Source of the DNA: Alteriqipengyuania flavescens
GTDB taxonomy: Bacteria > Pseudomonadota > Alphaproteobacteria > Sphingomonadales > Sphingomonadaceae
Assembly: GCF_030406725.1 (NCBI RefSeq)
Contig: NZ_CP129107.1
Location: 2,460,501 to 2,524,500, forward strand
Reading direction: 5' to 3'
DNA: 64,000 nucleotides
Made by a program: the position numbers and the translations under genes. The notes below the pieces were generated by a model. It saw only the letters and a list, made by a program, of their open reading frames with translations, was not told the origin of the DNA and did no database searches. Positions 16,567-26,129 of the stretch are shown one piece after another. Position 1 is the stretch's first letter, and every line of letters begins with the position of its first letter.

Positions 16567-17529
16567 TCAGGCGGCGTTGGCGAGCTTGGCCTGCGCGTTG
16601 GCGAGCCGGCTCATCACCTTCAGGTCCTGTTCGCGAAGCTGCAGCGCCGCGTCGGCCCACAGCTCCGTGATCCGCTTCAGCTCTTCCAGCGGCAGCGGCT
16701 GCGACAGCCGCATCGCACGGCGCGCATTGACCAGACCGGCGTGTCGACGCGCGGACTTGGCGATGAAGTCCTGCACGGCGGCCCGCCCCTCGCCCGGTTC
16801 TGCGATGCGGTGGACGATGCCGAGGTCGTACATCTGCTGCGCCGTGTAGGTCTCGTTCGATACGATGATCCGTTCCGCCATCGCGCTGCCGAGCTTGCGG
16901 CTGAGGATGGCATGTGCGCCCATGCCCGGAAAAAGTCCGAACAGCACTTCGGGCAAGCCAAACGTCGCATCACGCTCCGCGATTATGTAATCGAAGCTCA
17001 GCAGGGCTTCGAACCCGCCGCCAAGCGCAGCGCCTTCTACCAGGCCGATCGTCAGCATCGGCAGGTCCAACGACAGGTGATTGCGATGGAGGATTTCCAC
17101 GCAGGCATAGCCGTAATCGACCAGCCCCTCGCGGTTGTCGGCGCGGATCAGGCTCTGGAACAGTTCCAGGTCGCCGCCGAAGCAGAAAACCCCCGGCGCC
17201 CGGCTGCCCAGCACCAGAAAACGCAGCGGCACCTTGTTCGGCCCGAAATTCGCGCGGATCAGCCTTTGCCAGTCGTTGAAATCGTTGAGCATCGGCGGGG
17301 TGAAGCTGGGCCGGCCGCTGGGACGCATATAGGTCCACAGCGTCTCGCTCTCGTCCTCGTACATGGTATCGAGTTCGCGCAGTTCGAACAGCTTCGGGTC
17401 GATCCGGAGCCGCCGTTTCGACTGTTCGACCAGTCTTTCGCGCATCTGGGAAAGGCCGATGGTGGCCTCTTCCATATGCTGGTCATTGCCTGTTTCCGCC
17501 CTGTCGACGTGCTTTTCGACCCTGTCCAT
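16567..17529 (-). CDS. rpfF: RpfF-like DSF (diffusible signal factor) synthase, crotonase family
   Basis: A 320-residue crotonase that strongly resembles RpfF of Xanthomonas, which makes cis-2-unsaturated fatty acid signals from acyl-ACP. Matching segments are GGDLELFQSLIR, YGYACVEILHRNHL, LVEGAALGGGFEALLS, IIAE and GLPEVLFGLFPGMGA. PLEELKRITELWADAALQL follows. The two catalytic Glu of RpfF (141 and 161) correspond to Glu174 and Glu194 here, again 20 residues apart. The start at 17529 follows ACGGGGGGC; an ATG at 17559 is possible. An N-terminal extension of about 30 residues is present. No RpfC/RpfG homologue is in the window. It lies 124 bases downstream of an exporter operon on the same strand. 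Confidence 0.85.
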   Translation of the reverse strand: MDRVEKHVDRAETGNDQHMEEATIGLSQMRERLVEQSKRRLRIDPKLFELRELDTMYEDESETLWTYMRPSGRPSFTPPMLNDFNDWQRLIRANFGPNKVPLRFLVLGSRAPGVFCFGGDLELFQSLIRADNREGLVDYGYACVEILHRNHLSLDLPMLTIGLVEGAALGGGFEALLSFDYIIAERDATFGLPEVLFGLFPGMGAHAILSRKLGSAMAERIIVSNETYTAQQMYDLGIVHRIAEPGEGRAAVQDFIAKSARRHAGLVNARRAMRLSQPLPLEELKRITELWADAALQLREQDLKVMSRLANAQAKLANAA

Positions 17530-17653
17530 AATGCCCCCCGTTGCGACCTCTCCGCCCATGGGTGCCGGGCGAATGAACGAAAATTACGCACCGGTCCGGA
17601 TGCTTGGCAAGCAATATTCGCGGTTAACGGGGCGAACCGAATCGCAATCGCGC

Positions 17654-18766
17654 TCAGCCGCGACGAAGTCGCAACAAGATGTACGCAATCGAGATACTGG
17701 AAAAACCGACCGCAGCCATCGCGAAAAGATGCGGAGATACTGTGCCCCATCCCAGATCCTTCAGGAATATGCCCTGGCAGATGAAGACCATGTGCTGGAG
17801 CGGGTCTATCCGGGCGACGACGGCCAGCCAGTCGGGCATGTTGTCGACCGGGCTGACGTATCCCGAGAGGAGGATCAGCGGCACGATCACAAGGAAACCG
17901 CCAAGGAACGCCTGTTGCTGGTTATCGGCCAGCACCGAGACGATCATCCCGATGCTGGCGATCGAAAATGCGAAGATCACAATGCCGAGGCCAAGCAATG
18001 CGAAGCTGCCGGTGAAGGGAACGTCGAAGAAGAGCGGGATCAGGATGGCGTAAGTCACCGCGTTGACCAGCCCCACAAGGAAAGCCGGCACCATCTTGCC
18101 GAGCAGCAATTGAAGCGGCGTCAGCGGCAGGACGATCAGCTGGCCGATGGTGCCGAATTCCCGCTCTCGCGCGAAGGACTGGATCGATACCGATAGCACG
18201 AGAACGGTCGTGATCACCGCGATCATTCCCGGCAGGGTGAACCAGCGATAATCGAGATTGCGGTTGAACCAGCTGACGCTTTCGAGACGCGGGCCGGCGC
18301 GGGGTTGGATCGGTTGGACCTCTGCGCCTGCCCGCCTGACAATGCGGTCGAAATAGCCCGCGGTCACGCGCGCGGCATTGATGCGCCGGCCATCGTACAA
18401 GGCCATGACCTGCGCCGTACGCCCCGCAGCCACATCGGCCGAGAGATCGGGCGGCAAGGCGATCCCGGCGAGGATTTCGCGCCGCTCGATACCGCGATTG
18501 AGCGCTGCAACCTCGGGATAATAGCGGATCTTGTCCACCACGCTCGCGCCCTGGAGCCCGGCGAGCACCTGCTCCGCCGCGCGGCCGTTGTCGCGATTGA
18601 CCACCCCGATATCGATGTTCGTCACTTCCAGCGTGGTGGCCATACCGAACAGGAACAGCTGGATCAGCGGCGAACTGACAAGCGTCGTCCGCGCGCGCTT
18701 GTCGAGTAGCACCACGCGCAGTTCCTTTACCGCCATCGCGAGCCACTGGACCAGCCACTGCCTCAT
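17654..18766 (-). CDS. ABC-2 type exporter permease (second)
   Basis: A 370-residue membrane protein of the YbhR/YbhS type. It has an N-terminal helix, a large periplasmic domain (about residues 50-190) and five C-terminal helices beginning about residue 185. Landmarks are FAREREFGTIGQL and VLPLTPLQLLLGK (the conserved ABC-2 EGT-type coupling region) and LLSGYVSPVDNMP. It starts at ATG 18766, overlapping the stop of the first permease (ATGA). A longer reading frame to 19954 is spurious. It pairs with the other permease and the tandem ATPase to export an unknown substrate. Confidence 0.9.
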   Translation of the reverse strand: MRQWLVQWLAMAVKELRVVLLDKRARTTLVSSPLIQLFLFGMATTLEVTNIDIGVVNRDNGRAAEQVLAGLQGASVVDKIRYYPEVAALNRGIERREILAGIALPPDLSADVAAGRTAQVMALYDGRRINAARVTAGYFDRIVRRAGAEVQPIQPRAGPRLESVSWFNRNLDYRWFTLPGMIAVITTVLVLSVSIQSFAREREFGTIGQLIVLPLTPLQLLLGKMVPAFLVGLVNAVTYAILIPLFFDVPFTGSFALLGLGIVIFAFSIASIGMIVSVLADNQQQAFLGGFLVIVPLILLSGYVSPVDNMPDWLAVVARIDPLQHMVFICQGIFLKDLGWGTVSPHLFAMAAVGFSSISIAYILLRLRRG

Positions 18767-19863
18767 GCGATGGTCCGCCGGATTGCCTTCATGGCACGCC
18801 ACAGGAAGAACGCGCCAAAGCCGGCCATGATCGAGATGTTCGGCAGGAACAGCGGCCAAATGTCGCCCGCAAGGAATACCGATTGCAGCGATGGTATGAG
18901 GTAGCGCGCAGGCACGATATAGGTGAGCCACTGCACCGCTGCCGGCATCGAATCGATTTCGAACAGGAAGCCGGACAGCAGCAGCGATGGCAGGAACCCC
19001 GACAGTAGGGCGAACTGGGTCGAGACGAACTGGCTCTTGGTCGCAGCCGAGATCAACAAGCCCTGCCCCAGCACGGCGGCAAGGAAGCTTGCCGCGATGA
19101 GGAACAGCGCGAAGACCGAGCCTTCGAACGGCAGGCCATAGCCATACACCGCCATCGCCACGCACAATCCGGTACTTGCAAGGCCGAGCAAGAAATATGG
19201 CAGCACCTTGTTGTAAACGAGCGCACCGGTCGACAGCGGCGTCGCCAGCAGACCCTCCATCGTCTTGCGCTCGTATTCCCGGGCCATCACCAGCGCCGTC
19301 AGCAGCGTCCCGATCATCGCCATGACGATGGCAATCGCGCCCGGCACCAGCATGAAGCGGCTCTCGAGGCCGGGGTTGTAGCGGAAGTGATCGATCAGCC
19401 CGATCGCCTGCACGGCCTCGCCGCCCCGGTCCCGCAACCGCTGCCTGTTCCAGCTGTCCAGCGCGCCGCGCATGTGTCCGTCGAGGAAACGTGCGGTGTT
19501 GGGCTGCGAGCCGTCGGTTACAAGCTGGACCGGGCCGGCCCCGGCTTGCCGCCCGAAGCCTTTGGGAATGACGAGGATGCCGCGCAGCCGCCCGGCGACG
19601 AGTTCGTCGGCCTGCGGTTCTACCGACTGCCCTTCCGTCACGGCGAAATAGCGGCTGGCCTCGAGCGATTGGACGAACGATCGCGACGCGGCCGTCCGGT
19701 CGAGATCGACAACCCCCGTTGCGGTGTGTTCGGTATCCAGCGAGATGGCGCTGCCGAACAGCATCATCAGCAGCAACGGCAGGACCACGACGAGCCCGAA
19801 GGTCGACGGGTCGCGCCAGATCTGCGCCCATTCCTTTGCCTGGATGGCCGCGCCGGGGCTCAC
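18763..19863 (-). CDS. ABC-2 type exporter permease (first)
   Basis: A 366-residue inner-membrane permease with the same layout: one N-terminal helix (about 20-40), a periplasmic domain and a C-terminal helix bundle. AREYERKTMEGLLATPL is the cytosolic coupling segment and LSGFLFEIDSMP the last conserved motif. It starts at ATG 19863, overlapping the ATPase stop by 4 bases. It is a partner of the next permease in a YbhFSR-like exporter, with the HlyD protein as periplasmic adaptor. Confidence 0.92.
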   Translation of the reverse strand: MSPGAAIQAKEWAQIWRDPSTFGLVVVLPLLLMMLFGSAISLDTEHTATGVVDLDRTAASRSFVQSLEASRYFAVTEGQSVEPQADELVAGRLRGILVIPKGFGRQAGAGPVQLVTDGSQPNTARFLDGHMRGALDSWNRQRLRDRGGEAVQAIGLIDHFRYNPGLESRFMLVPGAIAIVMAMIGTLLTALVMAREYERKTMEGLLATPLSTGALVYNKVLPYFLLGLASTGLCVAMAVYGYGLPFEGSVFALFLIAASFLAAVLGQGLLISAATKSQFVSTQFALLSGFLPSLLLSGFLFEIDSMPAAVQWLTYIVPARYLIPSLQSVFLAGDIWPLFLPNISIMAGFGAFFLWRAMKAIRRTIA

Positions 19864-21554
19864 GCGGCAAGTTCCCCGGACTGCCTCTGGCGCTGGACGA
19901 GATCGATGAACGCTTCCTCCAACGTGACCGGCCGGCCCGCGATGCGCCCGACATCGCGCTTCATGATTTCCGGCGTGCCCTGCGCGATGACTTCACCCGC
20001 GCTGATGAACAACAGGCGGTCGCAATTCTCCGCCTCTTCCATGAAATGCGTCGTGACGACGACCGCAGTGCCGCGCGCGGCGATGGCGTTGATGTGGTAC
20101 CACAATTCGCGCCGCACCACCGGATCGACGCCGGAGGACGGCTCGTCGAGGAACAGCACCGGCGGGGCGTCGAGGAGCGCGGCCCCAAAGGCAAGCCGCT
20201 GCCTCTGGCCGAACGGCAGCGTTCCCGCCGCGCGCGGCATGAGCTCCTCCAGCTCCAGCGCATCGACGATCCACGCGATGGCATCCTCGCGCGCTGCGCG
20301 GCCCATGCCGTAAGCACCGGCCACGAAGCGCAAGTTCGCGGCGACGCTCAAGTCGCCGTAGAGCGAGAACCGCTGCGGCATGAAGCCGAGTGCCTTGCGC
20401 GCGGCGCTGGCCGAGGTGCGGAGCGATTTTCCGGCCACGGTCGCAGTCCCGCCCGTTGCCGGCACGAGCCCGCAGAGCATGCCGAAGGTCGTCGACTTGC
20501 CCGCGCCGTTTGGTCCGAGCAGGCCGAAAATCTCCCCGCGCCGGACGGTGAAGCCGACATCATGGACTGCCGTGAATTCGCCGTAGGTCTTGGTGAGACC
20601 CAGCGCGCTGACCACCGTTTCGTCCTGCGTCCGCTGCGGAAAGCGTGCGGCAAGCTTGCTGGGGCCGAAAACCGTGCCATCGTCGAGCAGCCGGGCGAAG
20701 CCATCGCCAATCGTGGCCGGTGCGCTGTCGGGCACGGGCTCGCGGTGCAGCACCCTCACCTGTTCGCGCTCGATCCGGGCCTCAAGAACATCGGAGTCGC
20801 GCTCGATCGTTCCCAGGAGTGCGCGCTTTCCCTGCGCGGGAAGCGGTCGCGTCTCCACCCTGCCTGCCCCGAATTGCGCGAGCTCCTCCGGGGTCCCTTC
20901 GAAACGCAGGCGTCCTTCGTGCAGCACCGCGACAGCATCGCATTCACCCGCCTCGTCCAGCACCGTGGTGGTCCACACGATGGTGCTGCCCGGCGCGGCA
21001 AGCTCGCGCGTCAGCGTCAGGATCTCGCCCCGCGAAACGGGATCGACCCCGACGGTCGGTTCGTCAAGCAGCAGGAGCGGCGGGCGAGCCACGAGGGCGC
21101 AGACGAGCGCCAGTTTCTGCCGCATTCCGCCGGACAGCCGCCCGACGAGGCGTTTGCGAAAATCCGAAAGTCCGGTGCGGCGGTAGATCGTCTCGATGCG
21201 CTCGTTTTCTGCATCCATATCGACGCCGCGCAGCTCGGCATAGAGCGCAAGGTTACGTTCGACCGGCAAGTCATCGTAAAGCGCCCCGCCTTGCGGCAAA
21301 TACCCGATCTGCCCCCTGTCGAGCGCCGCCACGGGTTCGCCGAAGACTTCGACCGCTCCCGCATCCGGCTCCACCAGCCCCGCAAGCAGGCGCAGCACGG
21401 TGGATTTCCCCGCTGCATCGGGACCGATCAGGGCGAGCCGCCGCCCGGCCTCGAACGCCAGCGACAGGTCCGACAAGGCCTGGACGGGAGCGCCCTTCTT
21501 GCGCGCCGCCGCGAAGCTTTTCGAAACACCTTGCAGCCTGAAGGCCGCCGGCAT
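19860..21554 (-). CDS. ABC transporter with two fused ATP-binding domains (YbhF-like)
   Basis: A 564-residue cytoplasmic ATPase made of two nucleotide-binding domains. NBD1 has Walker A GPDAAGKST, signature LSGGMRQKL and DEPTVGVDP. NBD2 has Walker A GPNGAGKST, signature LPFGQRQRL and DEPSSGVDP. The GPD loop and the LPxG-type signature in the second half are normal in YbhF-type drug/solute exporters. It energises the two permeases that overlap it. Its ATG lies 4 bases after the HlyD gene. Confidence 0.93.
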   Translation of the reverse strand: MPAAFRLQGVSKSFAAARKKGAPVQALSDLSLAFEAGRRLALIGPDAAGKSTVLRLLAGLVEPDAGAVEVFGEPVAALDRGQIGYLPQGGALYDDLPVERNLALYAELRGVDMDAENERIETIYRRTGLSDFRKRLVGRLSGGMRQKLALVCALVARPPLLLLDEPTVGVDPVSRGEILTLTRELAAPGSTIVWTTTVLDEAGECDAVAVLHEGRLRFEGTPEELAQFGAGRVETRPLPAQGKRALLGTIERDSDVLEARIEREQVRVLHREPVPDSAPATIGDGFARLLDDGTVFGPSKLAARFPQRTQDETVVSALGLTKTYGEFTAVHDVGFTVRRGEIFGLLGPNGAGKSTTFGMLCGLVPATGGTATVAGKSLRTSASAARKALGFMPQRFSLYGDLSVAANLRFVAGAYGMGRAAREDAIAWIVDALELEELMPRAAGTLPFGQRQRLAFGAALLDAPPVLFLDEPSSGVDPVVRRELWYHINAIAARGTAVVVTTHFMEEAENCDRLLFISAGEVIAQGTPEIMKRDVGRIAGRPVTLEEAFIDLVQRQRQSGELAA

Positions 21555-21558
21555 CGCT

Positions 21559-22572
21559 TTACTCCCCGCGCGCGTCGGGAAAGGTCACGGTCACCGGCTG
21601 TCCCTGGCGCAGGCGGCCTTGCGGGTCCTTCACCGTCAGGCGGACGCGGTAGACCAGGTCGGCGCGCATGGCCTCTGTCTCGACCGACTTGGGCGTGAAT
21701 TCCGCCGTCGTGGCAATCGAGCCGATGGTCGCGGAAAACGGCTGTTCGATGCCATCGACTTGGACGCGCGCGGTCATTCCCGGTGTGATCTTGGCGAGGT
21801 CGCCTTGCGCGATATAGGCGCGGACCCGGACGGGTTCGGTCAGGGCGAGCGACACGACCGGCTGCCCCGCCTGCACGATACTGCCGGCCTCGCGCATGCG
21901 GGTGATGACCTGGCCGCGCGAGGGAGCGAGCAGGCGGGTGTCGGACAGGTCGGATTGCGCCAATGCGCGCTCGGCTTCGATGGCCTGCCGGTCCGCGCGG
22001 CTCATCGCGCGGTCTTCGGGTCGCTCGCCCGCCTGCACCAGCGACACGGCCGCTTCGGCGTCCGCGAACCGGGCCTCGGCCGCCTGCACCGCGGCGCGGG
22101 CGGTATCGACCTCCGCCTTCGAGATGAACCCGCGGTCGATCAGCGCCGCGCGCCGGTCGTACTGCCGCCGGGCTTCCTCCAGCTGTGCGCGCGCATCTGC
22201 CAGACGTGCGCGGCTGCCGGCGATTTCCTGCGGGCGGGCGCCGGAGCGGTCCCGCTGCACCGCAGCGTCCGCCGCCGCGAGCCGCGCATCCACCCCGGCG
22301 AGCTGGGCTTCCAGCGGACCCCGGTCGAGCTGTGCCAGCAAGTCGCCTTCGGAAACCACGTCGCCTTCGTCCACCAGCAGCCGCTCGATCCTGCCGCCCG
22401 TGCGAAAGGCGAGTTCGACTTCGTTGATTTCAACATTGCCGTAAATCTTGAGCTCGCTCTCGGCCTCGGCAGCACCCCACCATCCGAAGGCGCGACCGGC
22501 GAAGAAGATCGCGGCGCCGAGCGCGGCCACGATCAGGATTTTGCGCAATGCGCCCCTCGCCTTGCCTGCCAC
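21559..22572 (-). CDS. HlyD-family periplasmic adaptor of ABC exporter
   Basis: Membrane fusion protein of the YbhG type (337 residues) that links the ABC-2 exporter to the outer membrane. It has an N-terminal membrane anchor (about residues 12-28), a biotinyl-lipoyl half (GGRIERLLVDEGDVVSEGDLL), a long alpha-helical hairpin (about 80-190) and a beta-barrel domain. The start is GTG 22572, because GGGGGGAGG lies 5 bases upstream; an upstream GTG at 22635 lacks this. It is the first gene of hlyD-ATPase-permease-permease. Substrate unknown. Confidence 0.9.
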   Translation of the reverse strand: MAGKARGALRKILIVAALGAAIFFAGRAFGWWGAAEAESELKIYGNVEINEVELAFRTGGRIERLLVDEGDVVSEGDLLAQLDRGPLEAQLAGVDARLAAADAAVQRDRSGARPQEIAGSRARLADARAQLEEARRQYDRRAALIDRGFISKAEVDTARAAVQAAEARFADAEAAVSLVQAGERPEDRAMSRADRQAIEAERALAQSDLSDTRLLAPSRGQVITRMREAGSIVQAGQPVVSLALTEPVRVRAYIAQGDLAKITPGMTARVQVDGIEQPFSATIGSIATTAEFTPKSVETEAMRADLVYRVRLTVKDPQGRLRQGQPVTVTFPDARGE

Positions 22573-22654
22573 CGCAAGCCTCCCCCCTTGTCGTCGCAGG
22601 ATGTGCAACCTCTCCGGAGGCGATTGTGCGCGCACTCAGGGGCGCGAAGCAACC

Positions 22655-24559
22655 CTATTTACGGTCACTTATCCCCAAGGCGGAGAGGCTGCGTTCGAGC
22701 ATCACCAACTGCCAGAGTATCCGCCCGTGGTCGGACCGACCGGAAATGTGGCGGTCCGCAAGATCGGAAAGCGCCTTGGGATCGAACCAATCGAGCGCTG
22801 CCAGCGTCTTGCTGCGGGCCACCTGCCGGGCCGACGATGCCAGCGGTCCGCGAAACCATTCGGCGATCGGCATCACGAAGCCCTGCTTGGGGCGGTAGAG
22901 GATGTCGCGCGGCAGATAGCGTTCCATCGTGCGCTTCACGATTGCCTTGCCCTCGCGGCCATTGACCCGCTGCCCTTCCGGCAAGGCGGCGGCAAACTCC
23001 ACGAGCCGGTGGTCGAGCAGCGGTTCGCGCGCTTCCAGGCTGGTCGCCATGCTGGTGCGATCGACCTTGGTCAGGATATCGCCCGGCAGCCAGAACTTGA
23101 GGTCCGCATATTGCGCGCGGTCCAGCCCGCTGCGCGCCGGTGCGGTCTCCATCGTCTCGACGAACGGCTGCTCCGCGCGATAGTCGCCCCGGGCCTTGAG
23201 GAAGGCTTCGGAATACAGCGCGGCGCGCTGGTCCGGCCCGGTAATCGAGACGGCAGCGGCATAGGCTTCGGCCCCGCTCACCGACAGGGCGGACAAGGTC
23301 GCCTTGGCGCGCAAGGGCCGCGGCGCCCAATCGGCCTTGGGATAAATGCTAGCGAGCGGACCGAGGATTGCCGAGCGAATGCCCGCCGGGATGCGGTTGC
23401 GCAGGCGATCCTCGTGATGCTGGAAGACTTGGCGCCGATAGCCTGCCAGCGCCTCGTCCGCGCCGTCGCCGGATAGGGCGACAGTCACATGCTCGCGCGC
23501 CAGCTGGCACACCCGCCAGGTCGGCAGCGCGGAGGCGTCTGCGAACGGCTCGTCGAACATTGCCGCAATCGCATCCAGCGCGCCGAAATCGTTGGGATCG
23601 ACGCGGCGTGACTTGTGGTCGGTGCCGAACAGCGCAGCGATACGCTCTGCGTAAGAGCTTTCGTCCACCGCCTCGACATCGAAGCCGATGGAGCAGGTGG
23701 TGACCGGCTGCACGCTCCCTTCCGCCATCAGCGCGACGACGCTGGAGCTGTCGACTCCGCCCGAAAGGAATGCGCCCAGCGGAACGTCGGACACCATGCG
23801 CGATTGCACCGCTTCGCGCATCAAGTGCAGCAATTCCGCCTCGAGATCGGCGGATTTGCCCTTGCGCCGTTCGGCGAAAGTGATGTCCCACCACTGGCGC
23901 GGTTGCGGCGCGGGCTTGCCCATGTCGAACAGGCGGTAATGACCCGCCGGCAGCTTCTCCACGCCGGAGAGGAAAGACCGGTGATCAGGCACATAGCCCC
24001 AGGTTATGTAATCCTCGACCGCCAGCATATCGACGCTGCGCCGCATCAACGGGTGGGCGAGGATGGCTTTCAGTTCGGAAGCGAATGCGATCCCGCCGTC
24101 GCTGAGCCGTGCCATGAAAAGCGGCTTCACCCCGAAACGGTCGCGCGCCAGCAGCAGCTGCTTCTTCTCAAGATCGTAAAGCGCGAAGGCAAACATGCCG
24201 TCGAGGCGGGAGAGGCAGACCTCGCCCCACTTCTGCCAGGCGGCGAGGATGACTTCGGTGTCGCCATCGGTGAGGAAACGGGTGCCGTCCTTTTCCAGCT
24301 CGCGGCGCAAGGCACGGAAATTGTAGATTTCGCCATTAAAGACAATGACCGCGCGCCCGTCGGCGGACAACATCGGCTGCGGCGAGCCTTCCAGGTCGAT
24401 GATCGAGAGGCGGCGATGGCCGAGCGCGATGCCATGATCGGTCCACACGCCCGCGCCATCGGGGCCGCGATGTGCGATGGCATCGCACATGCGCTCCACC
24501 CGCGCCGGATCGATCGGACGGGGGTTTTCCGGATGGATGATGCCCGCAATCCCGCACAT
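22655..24559 (-). CDS. XrtA-system amidotransferase (asparagine synthase-like)
   Basis: A 634-residue glutamine-hydrolysing asparagine-synthase homologue. The nucleophile is Cys2 (MCGIAG), the glutaminase domain has RHGPDG-like AHRGPDG and FNGEIYN, and the synthetase PP-loop is LSGGVDSSS. The subgroup is the one attached to exosortase A loci, where it probably amidates a sugar or uronate of the exopolysaccharide rather than making asparagine. It is the last gene of the main XrtA operon, 10 bases after xrtA. Asparagine synthesis cannot be excluded. Confidence 0.9.
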   Translation of the reverse strand: MCGIAGIIHPENPRPIDPARVERMCDAIAHRGPDGAGVWTDHGIALGHRRLSIIDLEGSPQPMLSADGRAVIVFNGEIYNFRALRRELEKDGTRFLTDGDTEVILAAWQKWGEVCLSRLDGMFAFALYDLEKKQLLLARDRFGVKPLFMARLSDGGIAFASELKAILAHPLMRRSVDMLAVEDYITWGYVPDHRSFLSGVEKLPAGHYRLFDMGKPAPQPRQWWDITFAERRKGKSADLEAELLHLMREAVQSRMVSDVPLGAFLSGGVDSSSVVALMAEGSVQPVTTCSIGFDVEAVDESSYAERIAALFGTDHKSRRVDPNDFGALDAIAAMFDEPFADASALPTWRVCQLAREHVTVALSGDGADEALAGYRRQVFQHHEDRLRNRIPAGIRSAILGPLASIYPKADWAPRPLRAKATLSALSVSGAEAYAAAVSITGPDQRAALYSEAFLKARGDYRAEQPFVETMETAPARSGLDRAQYADLKFWLPGDILTKVDRTSMATSLEAREPLLDHRLVEFAAALPEGQRVNGREGKAIVKRTMERYLPRDILYRPKQGFVMPIAEWFRGPLASSARQVARSKTLAALDWFDPKALSDLADRHISGRSDHGRILWQLVMLERSLSALGISDRK

Positions 24560-24569
24560 GGCGCGTCGC

Positions 24570-26129
24570 CTAGCGCGGCGTGGTGATGCCGTCGAGCCAT
24601 TCCCCGCGCGGGGAAATGCTTGCGGCGAAGTCGACCACGGTGGCTTTCGCGTCGTCGCCCTCCGCCGAAAGGATTAGCGTCGCGGTGCGTTCTCGCTGCA
24701 TGGCGAGCTTGTCGAGCAGCGTGTGCAGCCGCAGCCGCGCCCCGCTGCCGGTGACGCTATCTCCTTGCAGGTAACTGGTCTCGGCATAGCGCTTGTGGTC
24801 CCCCGCGATCAGTAGCCATTGCGCCGAATGGTCTGCGCCGCCGGAAGCATCGCCCAACCAGCGCCAGTCGGAGCCCGGCACCAGCGCGCCGGTGCCGAAA
24901 GTTGCAGCCTCCCGCTCCGGCCCCTGCGAGGAATAAAGCGCGACAAACACATCGACCCGGCGGCCGTCTGCGTCGGTGTAGCTGCCTAGCAGGCGGTGGT
25001 CCGCGCCGGGGGCTTGCGGCTCCCACGCGAAGCGCGGCGCATAATCGGTCCGCGACCAGCCCGCAACTTCCGGCAAGTCGATCAACGAAGGCACGGTAGC
25101 GCGCGCATTCCCGCTCGCTAGCGACCATGCCGCGGCGAGCGCGAGCATAGCCGCCGTCAGGACCGCCGCCAGCGATGGCCGCATGGACGGGGACGAGATG
25201 CGCGTGAGCACAGGCTTGGCCTCGATCGCTGCCGCGTCGATCGCGGGCTCGTCCGCAGCCCGGTCGAAGAAGCGCCACGCGAGCGCGAGAACCAGCGCAA
25301 GGACGAGCGCAAAGAAGATCCAGCCATAGAAAATATGGTCGAAGCCGGCGGCAAACTCGACGCCCTGCGACTGCGCGATGTAGATCGTGCCCCATGCCCT
25401 GATGCCGTTGGCCAGGATCGGGAGGATGAGGGCGAAGGCCATGAAGGTGATCCGGCGCGGCCAGCTGCGGAACCCGACATGCGCCACCAGCGTGCCGAGC
25501 GCGGCCATGGCGACGAGGAATTTCACCCCCGAACACGCCTCCGCCACTTCGAACAGTCCCACTGGCGTGTCGATGAACACGCCATCGATAACGGCGGGAA
25601 TGCCGCTCCATTCGGTCAGCTGGATGGTGATCGCTGCGGTCACCATCTGCAACGGCGGGACCAGCTCGTCGCCGAACGGCACGAGGAAGACCATGTAGGC
25701 GAGCGGGAACAGCAGGCCCCAGGCAACGCGGGGCCCGAGGATGGCGAGCACGCTGCCCTGCAGCATTGCCACCACCCCGGCTTGCCGGAACAGGTCGATG
25801 CCTGCGAGCGCGCCGCACAGCCACAGGAAAGCCGCGCCGAAGACGACGAAGAGGCCTGGCCACCATCCCTGCGAGACGAGCTTGGCCAACTCGTCCCTGC
25901 GCGTGGCGACCAGCCAGGCGAGGATCGGGGGAATGAAGACGATGTGGTTGTAGGTCGAACTGTTCCACCACTGATCGGCCATGCGCGCCCAGTCCGGGAA
26001 GAACAGGGCAAACACCACCAGCCAGCATCCGGCCAACGCCACGAGCGGCCGCTGCCACGCGGCAGGTACCCGGCCCGCCAAGTTCCATGCGCGGTTGCGC
26101 AGCGGGGCCTGGCTCAGCTCAGCCGACAT
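24570..26129 (-). CDS. xrtA: Exosortase A fused to EpsI domain
   Basis: Polytopic transpeptidase that cleaves and sorts PEP-CTERM proteins at the inner membrane. The first 290 residues form about eight helices with the catalytic Cys199 (EACSGVKF), Arg244 (NGIRAW) and His265 (FDHIFYGW). A C-terminal periplasmic EpsI/DUF3485 domain (about 320-519) is fused, as usual in sphingomonads. The start overlaps the downstream end of the glycosyltransferase gene (26119-26129). No PEP-CTERM substrate is encoded in the window. Confidence 0.95.
   Translation of the reverse strand: MSAELSQAPLRNRAWNLAGRVPAAWQRPLVALAGCWLVVFALFFPDWARMADQWWNSSTYNHIVFIPPILAWLVATRRDELAKLVSQGWWPGLFVVFGAAFLWLCGALAGIDLFRQAGVVAMLQGSVLAILGPRVAWGLLFPLAYMVFLVPFGDELVPPLQMVTAAITIQLTEWSGIPAVIDGVFIDTPVGLFEVAEACSGVKFLVAMAALGTLVAHVGFRSWPRRITFMAFALILPILANGIRAWGTIYIAQSQGVEFAAGFDHIFYGWIFFALVLALVLALAWRFFDRAADEPAIDAAAIEAKPVLTRISSPSMRPSLAAVLTAAMLALAAAWSLASGNARATVPSLIDLPEVAGWSRTDYAPRFAWEPQAPGADHRLLGSYTDADGRRVDVFVALYSSQGPEREAATFGTGALVPGSDWRWLGDASGGADHSAQWLLIAGDHKRYAETSYLQGDSVTGSGARLRLHTLLDKLAMQRERTATLILSAEGDDAKATVVDFAASISPRGEWLDGITTPR

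Noticed and set aside
17654-19954. One 766-residue permease gene on the minus strand
   Set aside because: The first half is a shadow of the separate permease and ATPase genes; the real second permease starts at 18766 by the ATGA overlap.
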